Below the pieces are notes generated by a model. It had not been told where the DNA came from. It saw nothing but the letters and a program-made list of their open reading frames with translations, and did not search any database. From Candidatus Halobonum tyrrellensis G22 (lineage in GTDB: Archaea; Halobacteriota; Halobacteria; Halobacteriales; Haloferacaceae), in contig NZ_ASGZ01000016.1 in assembly GCF_000495475.1 (NCBI RefSeq), forward strand, positions 1 to 33,732: DNA of 33,732 bases, given 5' to 3'. The position numbers and the translations under genes were made by a program. Below, one piece after another: positions 21,574 through 29,100 of the stretch (position 1 is the first letter of the stretch; each line of letters opens with the position of its first letter).

Positions 21574-21804
21574 CTACTCCTCGTCGGCGTCTGCGTCCGC
21601 GTCCGAATCGGCGTCCGCGTCCGCGTCGGCGGCCTCCAACTGGTCGGCGGGGACGCCCTGCTCTTGGCCCTCGTCGAAGCTGACGGTGTAGGTGGCGTCG
21701 CCGAACATCGTCTCCATCACCTGCGTGACCGTCCCCGTCTCGCCGTCGAACTCGCTGTGCTCGTCGTGCAGGACCACGGTGTCCTCCTTCTCGAAGTCGC
21801 TCAT
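21574..21804 (-). CDS. small acidic SH3-like protein, DUF1918-like
   Basis: A 76-aa protein: residues 1-56 (SDFEKEDTVVLHDEHSEFDGETG, then TVTQVMETMFGDATYTVSFDEGQEQGVP) look like a small beta-barrel of the DUF1918/KOW kind, common as single-copy small proteins in haloarchaea. The tail, ADADADADSDADADADEE, is an alternating Ala/Asp repeat coded by a GTCCGC-type hexamer tract. The start at 21804 is fixed by CGCTTTTGTAC (plus 21826-21836) 27 nt upstream; the longer in-frame reading would begin at that promoter. Function unknown; the barrel could bind nucleic acid or protein. Confidence 0.7.
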   Translation of the reverse strand: MSDFEKEDTVVLHDEHSEFDGETGTVTQVMETMFGDATYTVSFDEGQEQGVPADQLEAADADADADSDADADADEE

Positions 21805-21825
21805 GGCACCGGGTTCGACACGGCC

Positions 21826-21836
21826 GTACAAAAGCG
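21826..21836 (-). promoter_or_regulatory. TATA element of the DUF1918-like gene
   Basis: CGCTTTTGTAC on the minus strand, 27 nt before the ATG at 21804. Confidence 0.55.
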
Positions 21837-21891
21837 CGCTGAAAAACGACGGGCGCAGACGCCGTCCGCCCCCGGGACCGGCCGCCGCGAC

Positions 21892-22968
21892 TCAGTCCGC
21901 CGTCGAGGGGGTCCGGTGGAACGGGCGGCGCGCGATGGCCGACCGGAGTTCGGGCAGCGACTCCTTGCCGTGGTCGGACATCGCGGTCACCACCGCGAAC
22001 ACCTCCTGGCGGCTGACCTTCACGCCGCGGCCGTCGACCGCGCGCTCGGGCGACGCCGACAGTTCACGCAGGGTGCCGACCGCCAGCAGGAACGGGATGG
22101 CCCACGCGTCGAACGTGTTGCCGTCGACCAGCGGGAGGTGTTCGAGGTACGTCTGGGCGTCGTCGACCAGTCCCCGCGCGAGCCGGGTCGTCCGGCCCAC
22201 GACGCTCGCCGTCCCCTCGTGGTGTTCGGGGGCGGTGAGGTCGGCCTGCGGGACGCCCTCCTCGTCGAGCCACTCGGCGGGGAGGTAGACGTTGTCCTCC
22301 TCGGCGTAGTCGTCGTGGACGTCCTTGGCGATGTTGACGAGTTGGAGCAGCAGGCCGAACTCCTCGGCGGTCTCGTACAGCGTCCGCGCGCGCTCGTCGT
22401 CGACGTCGCCGCGCGTGAGCAGGTTGGTGATGAGGTTGCCCACCGTCCCGGCGACGTAGTAGCAGTACTCCTCAAGTTCCGGGCGCGAGCGGATTCGGAG
22501 GCCGCCCTCGTCGGCGTACCGCCCGACGAACTCCGCCATCCCCCCGACCATCTCGCGGACGGGCGGGGTGACCGCCGCACGCACGTCCGGGGGGAACTCC
22601 TCGAAGGTGGCGACGACCCGCTCGGTGCCGGCGACGACCTGCCAGTCGTCCGAGCGCTCCCCCTCGGGGGGGAGGTGGTCGTCGACGGCGGCGCGGAACT
22701 CCGCCGCGGTGGTGTCGTCGTCCGGGTCGAGCGCGTCGTCGTACAGTCGGAGGAGGCGGGCCTGCTCGGCGGGAGGGATGTCGTCGGTGTCCTCGACGGT
22801 GTCGGCGACCCGACAGAGGAGATAGCCCACGCAGATGTACGAGGCCATCGGCTCTTCGAGCACGTCGACGGTCAGCGCGAAGGTGCGGGAGACCCCCTGT
22901 ACGGAGTCGTGGCACCACGCGAGGTCCGCGTCCGGGGCGGTCGCGTCGGGACGGTCGGCGTCTGGCAT
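21892..22968 (-). CDS. squalene/phytoene synthase family protein
   Basis: A 358-aa trans-isoprenyl head-to-head synthase. Family enzymes join two farnesyl or two geranylgeranyl diphosphates to squalene or phytoene. Seen: CHDSVQGVSRTFAL near 19-32, first Asp-rich motif D56-TVED60, YCYYVAGTVG near 168-177, second Asp-rich motif DVHDDYAEED near 216-225 and VYLPAEWL. The QLVNIAKDVHDDYAEEDNVYLP region and overall length (358 aa) look closer to squalene synthases than to CrtB, which usually has NILRDVGEDAxxGRxYLP, but I cannot decide. Squalene is a quinone-associated membrane lipid in haloarchaea, and phytoene leads to bacterioruberin. The start at 22968 follows the CTTTTTAACC promoter at 22995-23004. 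It is divergent from the acyl-CoA dehydrogenase. Confidence 0.85.
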   Translation of the reverse strand: MPDADRPDATAPDADLAWCHDSVQGVSRTFALTVDVLEEPMASYICVGYLLCRVADTVEDTDDIPPAEQARLLRLYDDALDPDDDTTAAEFRAAVDDHLPPEGERSDDWQVVAGTERVVATFEEFPPDVRAAVTPPVREMVGGMAEFVGRYADEGGLRIRSRPELEEYCYYVAGTVGNLITNLLTRGDVDDERARTLYETAEEFGLLLQLVNIAKDVHDDYAEEDNVYLPAEWLDEEGVPQADLTAPEHHEGTASVVGRTTRLARGLVDDAQTYLEHLPLVDGNTFDAWAIPFLLAVGTLRELSASPERAVDGRGVKVSRQEVFAVVTAMSDHGKESLPELRSAIARRPFHRTPSTAD

Positions 22969-22994
22969 TCTGATGCGGTGGACTACGGCGCCGG

Positions 22995-23004
22995 GGTTAA
23001 AAAG
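22995..23004 (-). promoter_or_regulatory. TATA element of the squalene/phytoene synthase gene
   Basis: CTTTTTAACC on the minus strand, about 30 nt before the ATG at 22968. It rules out the longer in-frame start at 23055. Confidence 0.6.
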
Positions 23005-23063
23005 TGGTGTGGAGGGGCGAGAGCCACCGAAAAGGCCTACCTCGGCGACGGTCACAGTCGACC

Positions 23064-24209
23064 ATGGAGTTCGGACTCACCGGCGAACAGGAACAGATCC
23101 GCGACACGGTCGCCGAGTTCGTCGACGAGGAAGTCGTCCCGCGCGCCGCCGACATCGACGAGTCGGACGAGTTCCCGTCGGACCTGGTCGCCGAGATGGC
23201 GGAGTTGGGGCTGCTGGGGATGCCGTTCCCCGAGGCGTACGGCGGCGCCGGGCTCGACTACCACAGCTACGCGCTCGGGCTGGCGGAGATAGCCCGCGGG
23301 TCGGGGGGGCTGGGAACCGTCGTGGCCGCCCACACCTCGCTCGCGGGGAACATGGTGTACGAGTTCGGCGACGAGACGCAGAAGGAGGAGTACCTCACCC
23401 CGCTCGCGGCGGGCGACGACATCGGCGCGTTCGCGCTCTCGGAGGCGGGCGCCGGGTCGGACGTGGCCGCGATGACCACCACCGCCGAACGCGACGGCGA
23501 CGACTACGTGATAGACGGGGGGAAGCTGTGGACCTCCAACGGGTCGGTCGCCGACACCGTGATCGTCTTCGCCAAGGCCGACCCCGAGGCGGGCAACGGG
23601 GGCGTCTCGGCGTTCGTCGTCCGCCCCGACGAGGACGAGGGGTTCGTCGTCGAGGGGACCGAGCACAAACTCGGCGACAAGGGGTGTCCCACCGCGGAAC
23701 TCCGCTTCGACGGGATGCGCGTGCCCGCCTCGCGCCTGCTCGGCGCGGAGGGCGAGGGGTTCGTCCAGGGGTTGAAGACGCTCAACGGCGGCCGGATCAC
23801 CATCGCGGCCCGCGGGGTCGGCATCGCCCGTGCCGCACTCGACGAGGCCAAGGCGTACGCCCAAGACCGGGAGCAGTTCGACCGGCCAATCGCGGAGTTC
23901 CAGTCGATCCAGCACAAACTCGCCGACATGGACACGAAACTCCAGGCGGCGCGACTCCTGATGCACCAGGCGGCCGACCTGAAGATCCGGGGGGAGGACT
24001 ACGTCAAGGAGGCGGCGCAGGCGAAACTGTACGCCAGCGAGGTCAGCCGGGAGGTGGCCAACGAGGCGCTCCAGATCCACGGCGGCTACGGCTACACGAA
24101 GGACTTCCCCGTCGAGCGGTTCTACCGCGACGCCAAACTCAACGAGATATACGAGGGGACCAGCGAGGTGTTGCGCAACACCATCGCGCGACGGGTGCTC
24201 GACGAGTAG
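23064..24209 (+). CDS. acyl-CoA dehydrogenase
   Basis: An FAD-dependent acyl-CoA dehydrogenase of 381 aa, the usual length, acting in fatty acid or branched-chain amino acid oxidation. Seen: an N-terminal helical domain (LTGEQEQIRDTVAEFVDEEVVP), GAFALSEAGAGSDVAAMTTTAERDGDDYVI in the middle beta domain, KLWTSNGSVADTVIVFAK, and the C-terminal YAQDREQFDRPIAEFQSIQHKLADM and QIHGGYGYTKDFPVERFYRDAKL. The catalytic base is E364 in IYEGTSEV, as in short-chain or butyryl-type enzymes. The start at 23064 gives MEFGLTGEQEQIRD; a weak CGAAAAGGCC element lies about 32 nt upstream. Chain-length preference is not evident. Confidence 0.94.
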   Translation: MEFGLTGEQEQIRDTVAEFVDEEVVPRAADIDESDEFPSDLVAEMAELGLLGMPFPEAYGGAGLDYHSYALGLAEIARGSGGLGTVVAAHTSLAGNMVYEFGDETQKEEYLTPLAAGDDIGAFALSEAGAGSDVAAMTTTAERDGDDYVIDGGKLWTSNGSVADTVIVFAKADPEAGNGGVSAFVVRPDEDEGFVVEGTEHKLGDKGCPTAELRFDGMRVPASRLLGAEGEGFVQGLKTLNGGRITIAARGVGIARAALDEAKAYAQDREQFDRPIAEFQSIQHKLADMDTKLQAARLLMHQAADLKIRGEDYVKEAAQAKLYASEVSREVANEALQIHGGYGYTKDFPVERFYRDAKLNEIYEGTSEVLRNTIARRVLDE

Positions 24210-24278
24210 CGACGGGGACGGAACGAGTACGGGGGACGACCGCCCCGCGAGAGGGGACGCGAACGGGTCCGGCGGCGT

Positions 24279-25319
24279 TCAGTCCGCGAGCGCGTCCGAC
24301 TCGGGCGTCCCGAGGTCGACCGACCCCGACAGGTCGCGCTGGGGGAACGGGATCTCGATCCCCTCGTCGTCGAACCGCGCCTTCACGTTCGTCACGTAGT
24401 CGCCGCGGATCTCCACGAAGTCGGCCCGCGAGGGGTTGGCGATCCAGATGCGCGACTGGAGTCCGACGTAGCTGTCGGCGAGTTCGGTCAGCCGGACCGA
24501 CGGCTCGGGGTCGTCGAGGACGTCCGGGTGGCGCCGGGCCTCCTCGACGATGAGGTCGGTCGCGCGTTCGACGTCGTCGTCGTAGCCGATGCCGAACAGG
24601 AACTTGACGCGGAGGCGCTCCTTGGCGACGGGGTTCTTGATCACGCCGTCGGTCAACTGGGAGTTCGGCACCGTGAGGAGTTCGTTGTCGAACGTCCGCA
24701 CGCGCGTGACGCGAAAGGAGATGTCCTCGACGACGCCCGCGTGGTCGTCCCACTCGACCCAGTCGCCGATCCGGAACGGGCGGTCGGTGAAGATGAACAC
24801 GCCCGCGACGAAGTTCTTGAGCACGTCCTGCATCGCCAGCCCGATGGCGAGCGTCGCCGCCGCGGCGATGGTGGCGAGCGACTGGAGGAAGTCGCCGTAG
24901 CCCGCGAGCCCGAACGCGACGGCGACGCCCGCGAACACGACGGCGACGTTCGCCAGTTTCGTGATCGGCCGCCGGGCGTGCGGCTCCAGCCCGCGCGAGT
25001 CGAGCAGGCGGTCGAGCAGCGGGAGCAACAGCGCGCGGCCGAGGAGGTAGACGGCGCCGAGGACGACGACGAACGTGACGATACCGGCGAGGACAACCGC
25101 GACGCCGTCGGGGACCCCGACGTCCCGGAGGAGACCCGCGATCAACTGGACCGCGTCGCTCGTCGCCGCCGCTCCCCCGGTGGCGTCTCCCCCCGAGGGG
25201 GGAGCGGTCGTGGTCTGTTGGAGGAGCGTCGCGGGTGCGGGGGGGAGCGCGGTCCCCTCGACCCCCCCGGAGACGGCTCCGAGCCCCCCGAGCGGGTCGA
25301 CTCCCCCCGCCGCGCCCAT
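24279..25319 (-). CDS. MscS-type mechanosensitive channel
   Basis: A 346-aa small-conductance mechanosensitive channel that opens under membrane tension to release osmolytes. It has a low-complexity Gly/Pro/Thr N-terminus (1-55), TM1 about 73-105, TM2 about 123-145 and the pore-lining TM3 about 147-175 (SLATIAAAATLAIGLAMQDVLKNFVAG). The cytoplasmic beta domain has IGDWVEWDDHAGVVEDISFRVTRVRTFDNELLTVPNSQL, the MscS hallmark, and then an alpha/beta domain. The ATG shares one base with the preceding stop (TGATG), so it is translationally coupled to the YhbY-like gene, an unexpected pairing of an RNA-binding protein and a channel. Confidence 0.92.
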   Translation of the reverse strand: MGAAGGVDPLGGLGAVSGGVEGTALPPAPATLLQQTTTAPPSGGDATGGAAATSDAVQLIAGLLRDVGVPDGVAVVLAGIVTFVVVLGAVYLLGRALLLPLLDRLLDSRGLEPHARRPITKLANVAVVFAGVAVAFGLAGYGDFLQSLATIAAAATLAIGLAMQDVLKNFVAGVFIFTDRPFRIGDWVEWDDHAGVVEDISFRVTRVRTFDNELLTVPNSQLTDGVIKNPVAKERLRVKFLFGIGYDDDVERATDLIVEEARRHPDVLDDPEPSVRLTELADSYVGLQSRIWIANPSRADFVEIRGDYVTNVKARFDDEGIEIPFPQRDLSGSVDLGTPESDALAD

Positions 25320-25564
25320 CAGTGGAACACCGCCGTGTTCCCGCGCGTCTCCACGACGTCCGCGCCGACCCGGTCGGCCAGGTCCGCCGCGAGTTCCTCC
25401 ACCTCGCCCGCGCCGCGCGCCGAGCGGAGGAACTTCACCTTCACCAGGTCGCGGTTGCCCAACTGTCGTTCGAGTTCGTCGGCGACGGACTCGACGCCGT
25501 TCTTCCCCACGCGGAGCGTCACGTCGAGGTCGTGCGCCTCCTTCCGCAGGTCGTGGTCGGTCAT
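25319..25564 (-). CDS. YhbY/CRM domain RNA-binding protein
   Basis: An 81-aa stand-alone CRM domain. Relatives bind RNA and associate with pre-50S ribosomal particles. Seen: LRKEAHDLDVTLRVGKNGVESVADELERQL, with the GKNG loop (20-23) in the place of the family's GxxG RNA-binding loop, then LVKVKFLRSARG and a final VVETRGNTAVFH strand. The length is typical. RNase P component 4 lies upstream on the same strand, separated by 136 nt, and the MscS gene overlaps the stop. TATA-like GCTTTCAAAG (minus strand, plus 25587-25597) lies 28 nt before the ATG. Confidence 0.88.
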   Translation of the reverse strand: MTDHDLRKEAHDLDVTLRVGKNGVESVADELERQLGNRDLVKVKFLRSARGAGEVEELAADLADRVGADVVETRGNTAVFH

Positions 25565-25586
25565 GACTGTCGAAGAGGGGCGAGCG

Positions 25587-25597
25587 GCTTTGAAAGC
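25587..25597 (-). promoter_or_regulatory. TATA element of the YhbY-MscS operon
   Basis: GCTTTCAAAGC on the minus strand, centred 28 nt before the ATG at 25564; the element is itself palindromic. Confidence 0.5.
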
Positions 25598-25700
25598 TTA
25601 CGGTACGCGGACCGCGGCCGTTCGGGCCGCCGCGGAGCCGCGTGGGGCGGACCCTGAGCGACGCGAGCGGCGCCCGGACGGGGCCGCGGCGACGCGCCGC

Positions 25701-25979
25701 TCAGTACGGGTAGCGCTCCGTCGCGCCGCAGTCGCAGCGGACGACGACGTGGCTCCCCTCCTGGAGCCGGGTCCGGGCGTTGACGCCGGGGACGAGGAAC
25801 GCGTCACACCGGTCGCAGGTGAACCGGGTGAACGTCCGGGGGAGCCCGCAGCGGTGCCGCTCGGCGACCCGGCGCGCCAGCCGGACGTACTCGCGCGCGC
25901 GGTCGGGTTCGCCCGCCTTCGTCGCCTCGCGCGCGAGGACGGTCAGCCGCTCGATGCGCTCTTCGGCGATGGACGCCAT
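25701..25979 (-). CDS. rnp4: ribonuclease P protein component 4 (Rpp21)
   Basis: Rnp4 is the archaeal Rpp21/Rpr2 homologue that helps the catalytic RNA process tRNA 5' ends. The 92-aa product has two N-terminal helices (AEERIERLTVLAREATKAGEPDRAREYVRLARRV) and a zinc ribbon with C55 and C58 (TCDRCDAFL) and C82 and C84 (RCDCGATERYPY); C44 is an extra cysteine. The LARRVAERHRCGLPR stretch is typical of the family. A GGAGGG sits 3-4 nt before the ATG at 25979, unlike most leaderless neighbours. It is grouped with the YhbY-like gene, both RNA-related. Confidence 0.93.
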   Translation of the reverse strand: MASIAEERIERLTVLAREATKAGEPDRAREYVRLARRVAERHRCGLPRTFTRFTCDRCDAFLVPGVNARTRLQEGSHVVVRCDCGATERYPY

Positions 25980-26148
25980 TCCCTCCGGGGTCGACCCGGC
26001 CGCGACATAGGGGTAGCGGTTTCGGGTTTCGGTCTCAGCCCCGGTCGAGCCGCGGGACCGCGGGGCGGCGAGCGGGGAGGCGGCCGCCGAGCGCCGATTC
26101 CGACAGGTCGAAGGCGGGGTCGGGCGAACCGCCGAGCGAGACAGAGAC

Positions 26149-27261
26149 GTGCGCGTCCTGAACTACCTCGAACTTGACTCGCGGCTCGACCGCGCCGGCA
26201 TTGGCACCGCCCACGACCAGCAGGTCAAGGCGCTCTCGCGGGCGGCCGCCGCGGGCGCGGACGTGGAGGTGGTCACCTCGCCGTGGCGCGACGGCGACCC
26301 GGTCGGGGGGCTGAGGGGCGCCCTCGGCGGGCGCGACCCCCTCGTCGACTACGACGTGGCCCACTGCAACCTCGTCGGGCCGGCGAGCGTCGCACTCGCC
26401 CGGCACGCCAAGTACCGCGACCGACCGCTCGTGCTCCACTGTCACGTCACGAGCGAGGACTTCCGCGAGAGCTTTCGGGGGTCGAACACGGTGGCGCCGG
26501 CACTCCGGCGCTACCTCCGGTGGTTCTACTCGCAGGCCGACCTCGTGCTCTGCCCCTCGGAGTACACCGAGCGCCGGTTGGCGGACTACCCGGTCGAGGC
26601 GCCGGTGCGTGCGATGTCGAACGGCGTCGACCTCGGCTCCATCGCGGGCCACGAGCGCCTCCGCGAGCGCTACCGCGAGCGGTACGGGATAGACGGCACC
26701 GCGATGTTCGCCGTCGGCTCGGTGTTCGAGCGCAAGGGGCTGACCGACTTCTGCGAGGTGGCGAAGCGCAGCGACCACGAGTTCGTCTGGTTCGGCACGG
26801 TCGACTCCGGCCCGCAGGCGTCGTCGACGGTGCGGCGGTGGACGAGGGACCCCCCGGAGAACGTCACGTTCACGGGGTGGGTCGACGAGAAGGCGGGCGC
26901 GTTCGGCGCGGGCGACGTGTTCTTCTTCCCGACGAAGGTGGAGAACCAGGGGCTCGTCGTCCTGGAGGCGATGGCGTGCGGGAAGGCGTGCGTCCTCCGG
27001 GACATCCCCGTCTTCCGGGAGTACTTCGAGGACGGCCACGACTGCCTGCTCCGGTCGACGCGCGAGGGGTTCGCGGAGGCGCTCGACTCGCTCGCGGCCG
27101 ACGAGACGTTGCGCGAGCGGTTGGGCGCGAACGCCCGCGAGACCGCCGCGACCCACTCGCTCGACCGGGTGGGCGAACAGCTCGTCGGGGTGTACGAGGA
27201 CCTGTTGGCCCGGCGAGACGCGACCGGGTCGGCGGGGGCGGACGCGAGTGGGAACCGGTAG
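26149..27261 (+). CDS. GT4-type glycosyltransferase (1)
   Basis: A 370-aa GT-B fold retaining glycosyltransferase of family 4. Seen: the N-terminal Rossmann half with GIGTAHDQQVKALSRAA, YDVAHCNLVGPAS and VLHCHVTSEDFRES; the hinge VLCPSEYTERRL, then PVRAMSNGVDL; and the C-terminal nucleotide-sugar half with AVGSVFERKGLTDF, FTGWVDEKAGAFGAGDVFFFPTKVENQGLVVLEAMACGK, containing the E-x7-E motif. GTG start; no TATA element at -27. It is divergent from rnp4. A second, similar-sized GT4 gene follows 78 nt downstream, so the pair probably acts in one pathway; haloarchaeal glycolipid or cell-surface glycan synthesis is the likely use, but donor and acceptor are unknown. Confidence 0.88.
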   Translation: MRVLNYLELDSRLDRAGIGTAHDQQVKALSRAAAAGADVEVVTSPWRDGDPVGGLRGALGGRDPLVDYDVAHCNLVGPASVALARHAKYRDRPLVLHCHVTSEDFRESFRGSNTVAPALRRYLRWFYSQADLVLCPSEYTERRLADYPVEAPVRAMSNGVDLGSIAGHERLRERYRERYGIDGTAMFAVGSVFERKGLTDFCEVAKRSDHEFVWFGTVDSGPQASSTVRRWTRDPPENVTFTGWVDEKAGAFGAGDVFFFPTKVENQGLVVLEAMACGKACVLRDIPVFREYFEDGHDCLLRSTREGFAEALDSLAADETLRERLGANARETAATHSLDRVGEQLVGVYEDLLARRDATGSAGADASGNR

Positions 27262-27306
27262 CTGGCGGCACGGCCGGGGCCGTCCGCCGGTCGCGGCCAA
27301 GACGCA

Positions 27307-27318
27307 AGGGGTTAGTGG
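27307..27318 (+). promoter_or_regulatory. TATA-like element of the second glycosyltransferase
   Basis: AGGGGTTAGTGG is centred about 27 nt before the ATG at 27340, a weak match. Confidence 0.35.
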
Positions 27319-27339
27319 TGGCACGCGGAACGCCGGCGC

Positions 27340-28452
27340 ATGCAGACGGTCGCGGCGTTCACCGACACGTACCTCCCCACGGTGAACGGCGTCACCTACA
27401 CCGTCCAGTCGTGGCGCCGTCGCTGGAACGCCCGCGGGGGGCGGATGGACGTGGTGTTCCCCGGCGCGCCCGGCTACGACCCCGAGGCCGGCGAGTACAC
27501 CACCCGCAGCGTCGGCTTCCCCTTCTACGAGGGGTTCCGGTTCGGCCTGCCGGGCGTCCCCGACGCGGTTCGGGACGCCGACGTGGTCCACGCGCACACC
27601 CCGTTCGCGCTCGGCCTCTCGGCGCTGGCGCTCGCGCGCCGGACGGACACGCCGCTGGTGGCCTCGTATCACACCCCGACCGCCGAGTACGCCGACTACA
27701 TCGCGAAGGGCGCCGTCGCCACGGGAGTCGAGTCGGTCGCCCGGCGCTACGAGCGGTGGTACCTCGACCGCGCGTCGGCGGTGGTCGCCCCGAGCGGCCC
27801 CGCGCGCGACCACCTCGCGGACATCGGGACGCGGACGCCCATCGAGGTGGTGCCCAACGGCGTCGACGTCGACTTCTTCCGGCCGGTCGACGAGGAGACA
27901 CGGGCGGCGTTCCGCGAGCGGTACGGCCTCCCCGACGGCCCGCTGGTCGGCTACACCGGCCGGCACGGGTTCGAGAAGGAGCTCGACGCGGTCGTCCCGG
28001 CGGTCGACGCCGCCGACGCCGACGCGACGCTGGTGTTCGGCGGCGACGGGCCCGCACGCGAGCGCCTCACCGAGCAGGCGGCCGAACGGGGCGTCGACGC
28101 GCGCTTCCTCGGCTTCCTCCCGCGGGAGGACCTACCCGCCTTCTACGCGTGTCTCGACGCGTTCCTCTTCCCCTCGCCGGTGGAGACGCAGGGGCTGGTC
28201 GCCCTGGAGGCGAACGCCTGCGGCACGCCCGTCGTCGGCGTCGACGCGGGCGCGCTCGAAGACACCGTCGTCGAAGGCGTCACCGGCTACCACTTCGCCC
28301 GCGACGACGAGGCGGCGTTCGCGGCCGCCATCGACCGGACGCTCGCCGAACGCGAGACGCTGTCGGCGAACTGTCTCGACCGCCGGGAGGACACCAGCGT
28401 CGAACACGCCGTCGACCGACTCGCCGAGGTGTACGACGGGCTGTCGGGGTAG
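27340..28452 (+). CDS. GT4-type glycosyltransferase (2)
   Basis: A 370-aa GT-B family 4 enzyme, paralogous to its upstream neighbour. Seen: FTDTYLPTVNGVTYTVQSW, the SqdX/MgtA-like N-terminus; VVHAHTPFALGLSALALARR; PLVASYHTPTAEYADY; VVPNGVDVDFFRP; GYTGRHGFEKELDAVV; LGFLPREDLPAFYACLDAFLFPSPVETQGLVALEANACGTPVV with E-x7-E. The DTYLPTVNGV N-terminus is shared with glycolipid glycosyltransferases (sulfoquinovosyl or mannosyl diacylglycerol/archaeol type), making a glycolipid role the best guess. The protein is probably peripheral to the membrane. The gene pair is isolated from other polysaccharide genes. Confidence 0.88.
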   Translation: MQTVAAFTDTYLPTVNGVTYTVQSWRRRWNARGGRMDVVFPGAPGYDPEAGEYTTRSVGFPFYEGFRFGLPGVPDAVRDADVVHAHTPFALGLSALALARRTDTPLVASYHTPTAEYADYIAKGAVATGVESVARRYERWYLDRASAVVAPSGPARDHLADIGTRTPIEVVPNGVDVDFFRPVDEETRAAFRERYGLPDGPLVGYTGRHGFEKELDAVVPAVDAADADATLVFGGDGPARERLTEQAAERGVDARFLGFLPREDLPAFYACLDAFLFPSPVETQGLVALEANACGTPVVGVDAGALEDTVVEGVTGYHFARDDEAAFAAAIDRTLAERETLSANCLDRREDTSVEHAVDRLAEVYDGLSG

Positions 28453-28543
28453 CGTCGGACGGGGAGAACACGGCCGGTCGGAGCGGTCGAGCCGACGAAC
28501 GGCGAAGTCGCCGCTCGCGGCGCGGTCGGAGCAACCCCCTACG

Positions 28544-29011
28544 TCAGTCGTCTTCGAGCGCGTCGCCGATCCGCTGGAGCTGTCGGGTCACGTCGCGGAC
28601 CTCGTCGCGGAGCTGTCGCACCTCGCGGACGAGTTCCTCGTTGCCGACCGACTCCTCCTCGCCGCCGGGACCGCCGCCCATGCCGGGCGGGCCGCCGCCC
28701 ATGCCGCCGGGTCCGCCGCCGCCGCCGCCCATCATGCCGCCCATCATCTGCGCGAACGGGTTGCCGCCGCCGCCACCGCCGCCCATGCCGCCGGGACCGC
28801 CGCCGCCCATCATCTCCTCGGGACCGGGCGGGCCCTCGCCCTCCTCGCGCTCCTCCTCGCGGCGCTGGCGGATCTCCTCGACCCGCTCGCGGAACGACTT
28901 CTCCTCGTCGCCCTCGCCGCCGGCGTCCGCGTCGGACGCGGGGTCGTCGGCGGTGTCGGTCGGCTCGCTCGCCTCGTCGGCCGCCTCGCGCTCGGGGTCG
29001 TCGTCTGCCAT
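28544..29011 (-). CDS. Gly/Met-rich low-complexity acidic protein
   Basis: A 155-aa protein in three parts: an acidic disordered N-terminus with a charged helix (KSFRERVEEIRQRREEEREEGE, about 38-60); a Gly/Met/Pro low-complexity core (about 61-120: MMGGGGPGGMGGGGGGG, QMMGGMMGGGGGG, MGGGPPGMGGGP); and a C-terminal coiled coil (about 126-153: NEELVREVRQLRDEVRDVTRQL). The first Met of the core lies in EEMMGG. There is no signal peptide or membrane segment. The core resembles Gly/Met-rich tails of group II chaperonins, but no chaperonin domain is present. The TATA element is CCCTTTTCG (minus, plus 29036-29043). Similar proteins occur in haloarchaea, as I recall; function unknown. It is divergent from the CRTAC1 gene. 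Confidence 0.7.
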   Translation of the reverse strand: MADDDPEREAADEASEPTDTADDPASDADAGGEGDEEKSFRERVEEIRQRREEEREEGEGPPGPEEMMGGGGPGGMGGGGGGGNPFAQMMGGMMGGGGGGPGGMGGGPPGMGGGPGGEEESVGNEELVREVRQLRDEVRDVTRQLQRIGDALEDD

Positions 29012-29035
29012 GGCTCCCGTTTCGCTCCGGCCGCC

Positions 29036-29043
29036 GAAAAGGG
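29036..29043 (-). promoter_or_regulatory. TATA element of the Gly/Met-rich protein gene
   Basis: CCCTTTTCG on the minus strand, centred about 28 nt before the ATG at 29011. Confidence 0.5.
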
Positions 29044-29070
29044 TTGTTCATCCCGCGAGTGATCCGTGCG

Positions 29071-29079
29071 TTCTTATCC
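29071..29079 (+). promoter_or_regulatory. TATA element of the CRTAC1-like gene
   Basis: TTCTTATCC is centred 26-27 nt before the GTG at 29101, supporting a leaderless start at that GTG. Confidence 0.55.
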
Positions 29080-29100
29080 CCCCGTCTCTGAAGGGGCGGC

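Noticed and set aside
26035-27966. Long minus-strand open frame across the glycosyltransferases
   Set aside because: Spans two convincing plus-strand GT4 genes and gives a basic, low-information product; GC-driven absence of stops explains it.
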